Origin: Aquimarina agarivorans
GTDB taxonomy: Bacteria > Bacteroidota > Bacteroidia > Flavobacteriales > Flavobacteriaceae
Length of the DNA: 64,000 bases
Reading direction: 5' to 3'
Assembly (NCBI RefSeq): GCF_000218485.1
Contig: NZ_AFPB01000177.1
Coordinates: 1 to 64,000 of the forward strand
Both the position numbers and the translations under genes were made by a program. Shown in pieces: positions 63,206 to 64,000 of the stretch (positions are counted from its first letter, which is position 1; the number at the start of each line of letters is the position of its first letter). The notes under the pieces are model-generated. The model made no database searches. It was not told where the DNA came from and saw nothing but the letters and a program-made list of their open reading frames with translations.

Positions 63206-63763
63206 TCATTTTTTTTTAGGAATCCATTTGATTTCCTCAACTACTAGTTCTTTTGTCAACTTTCGTGCCAGTACAAAAAGATAGTCCGAAAGCCTGTTTA
63301 AATACATTAAAACTTCTTTATCTAACGGTTCAAAATGATGTAGCGTATACGCTAAACGCTCTGCACGCCTGCAAATAGCTCTTGCTACGTGACAATATGA
63401 CACGGTTGGATGTCCTCCGGGTAAAATGAAATGTGTCATTGATTCTAACGTGGCATCCATACGATCAATTTCATGCTCTAAAACTTCAATTTCATCAGCG
63501 GTTATTTTTTGAACATTTAAGTTCTTTTTTTCGTTTTTGCTGGGCGTGGCTAAAATGGAACCAATGCAAAATAACTCTATCTGAATTTGCGTCAGAAATT
63601 TTTTGTATATATCGGCGATGTCCTGATCCCTAAGTAATCCAATAAATGAATTCAATTCATCAATGGTGCCATAAGCGTCTATACTATCATTGTTTTTAGG
63701 TACTCGTTTGCCTCCGTATAAGCTAGTAAACCCTTCGTCACCTGTTTTTGTATATATTTTCAT
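63206..63763 (-). CDS. PduO-type corrinoid adenosyltransferase
   Basis: 185 residues. ATP-binding start KIYTKTGDEGFTSLYGGKRVPKN (2-24), five-helix bundle, and the RAICRRAERLAYTL signature (about 131-144). The protein adenosylates cob(I)alamin (or cob(I)yrinate a,c-diamide) to the coenzyme B12 form. No other B12 genes are near. It matches the PduO/MMAB class by motif and length, and the start is fixed by the ATG just before KIYTKTGDEG. Confidence 0.92.
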   Translation of the reverse strand: MKIYTKTGDEGFTSLYGGKRVPKNNDSIDAYGTIDELNSFIGLLRDQDIADIYKKFLTQIQIELFCIGSILATPSKNEKKNLNVQKITADEIEVLEHEIDRMDATLESMTHFILPGGHPTVSYCHVARAICRRAERLAYTLHHFEPLDKEVLMYLNRLSDYLFVLARKLTKELVVEEIKWIPKKK

Positions 63764-63829
63764 TATTATATTTTAAGCTAATTGTATGTTTTAAAGTATT
63801 TTACTCTTTTTTGGAAGTTATTAAGTATA

Positions 63830-64000
63830 TCACAAACGTATGTAAAATTCTTCTTTGGCTTGTTGTTTTCTGTTAAAAATAAAACCAAAATAATAAGTGT
63901 CAACAATTACTTGCGCAAAGTTTTCTTTTTTTATCATATCCCATATAGCAGGTGTTTTATAAGGAGCTTCTACAATTAAAACATCATTAGGCATTAAATT
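63830..64000 (-). CDS. 3' end of a gene, probably a SAM-dependent methyltransferase (partial)
   Basis: An open frame enters from the right edge and ends at a TGA at 63830-63832, 66 bp from the adenosyltransferase start. The 56 visible residues include LMPNDVLIVEAPYKTPAIWD, then VIVDTYYFGFIFNRKQQ, and end EEFYIRL. This resembles the end of class I SAM-dependent (O-)methyltransferases, where a Tyr-rich LYYxG-FF strand pair closes the sheet. The methyl-binding part lies outside the window, so the call is tentative. Too short to judge anything odd; the gene is on the same strand as the adenosyltransferase. Confidence 0.55.
   Translation of the reverse strand, partial: NLMPNDVLIVEAPYKTPAIWDMIKKENFAQVIVDTYYFGFIFNRKQQAKEEFYIRL

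Noticed and set aside
63037-63240. 67-residue minus-strand ORF between DUF2795 and the adenosyltransferase
   Set aside because: Overlaps both real genes in another frame and is lysine/phenylalanine-rich low-complexity sequence.

Overview
The window comes from the chromosome of a member of the Bacteroidota, most likely a marine or brackish Flavobacteriaceae. The evidence is the Oar-like TonB-dependent receptor, a type IX secretion (T9SS) plug protein, a secreted GH16 agarase/porphyranase-like enzyme with a T9SS sorting tail, the Na+-pumping NADH:quinone reductase, the Bacteroidota-style cell-division cluster with a long-tailed FtsZ, AT-rich DNA, weak Shine-Dalgarno usage and repeated TAnnTTTG promoter boxes. 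Most of the window is ordinary housekeeping sequence; the accessory interest is at about 42.7-52.1 kb.

1-14 kb (mostly minus strand): S1/P1 nuclease, TonB-dependent receptor, class I aminotransferase and fatty-acid desaturase; then rsmG, an NRDE-family protein and a DUF6695-like protein on the plus strand; then prolyl oligopeptidase, ApaG and the T9SS plug protein. 14-20 kb: a complete nqrABCDEF operon closed by a 26-bp perfect hairpin. 20.5-26.4 kb: MscS channel, two tandem secreted PilJ-domain proteins, a GNAT acetyltransferase, engB and an alpha/beta hydrolase.

26.5-42.7 kb: the division and cell wall cluster mraZ-rsmH-ftsL-ftsI-murE-mraY-murD-ftsW-murG-murC-ftsQ-ftsA-ftsZ, followed by yqeY. 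It has a 10-bp-period GTGGTA repeat (candidate MraZ operator) in the promoter. mraY is split by one extra A.

42.7-52.1 kb: an accessory island that starts at a tRNA-Arg(TCG). Abutting and overlapping the tRNA is the decayed C-terminus of a serine recombinase. Next is an arsenic set (arsR, DUF6428, arsC) with a duplicated operator and no efflux pump behind it; a MITE-like element and a gene remnant lie there instead. A sulfur-handling set follows: DUF983, a Crp/Fnr regulator (frameshifted), SulP permease, persulfide-dioxygenase-like MBL/rhodanese fusion, a second Crp/Fnr regulator, DUF2892 protein, and two YeeE/YedE half-transporters. Four promoters in this set carry a GTAAC-N4-GTTAC (or near) palindrome whose centre lies exactly 29.5 bp upstream of the first base of a TAnnTTTG-like box. 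This spacing fits class II Crp/Fnr activation and is the best candidate here for an undescribed regulon.

52.2-64 kb (minus strand): a small MscS channel; a three-gene membrane glycosylation operon (GT2, double LAB_N protein, ArnT-like transferase); a small helical protein; the GH16 enzyme; secA; a DUF2795 protein; PduO-type cobalamin adenosyltransferase; and the 3' end of a probable methyltransferase running off the right edge.
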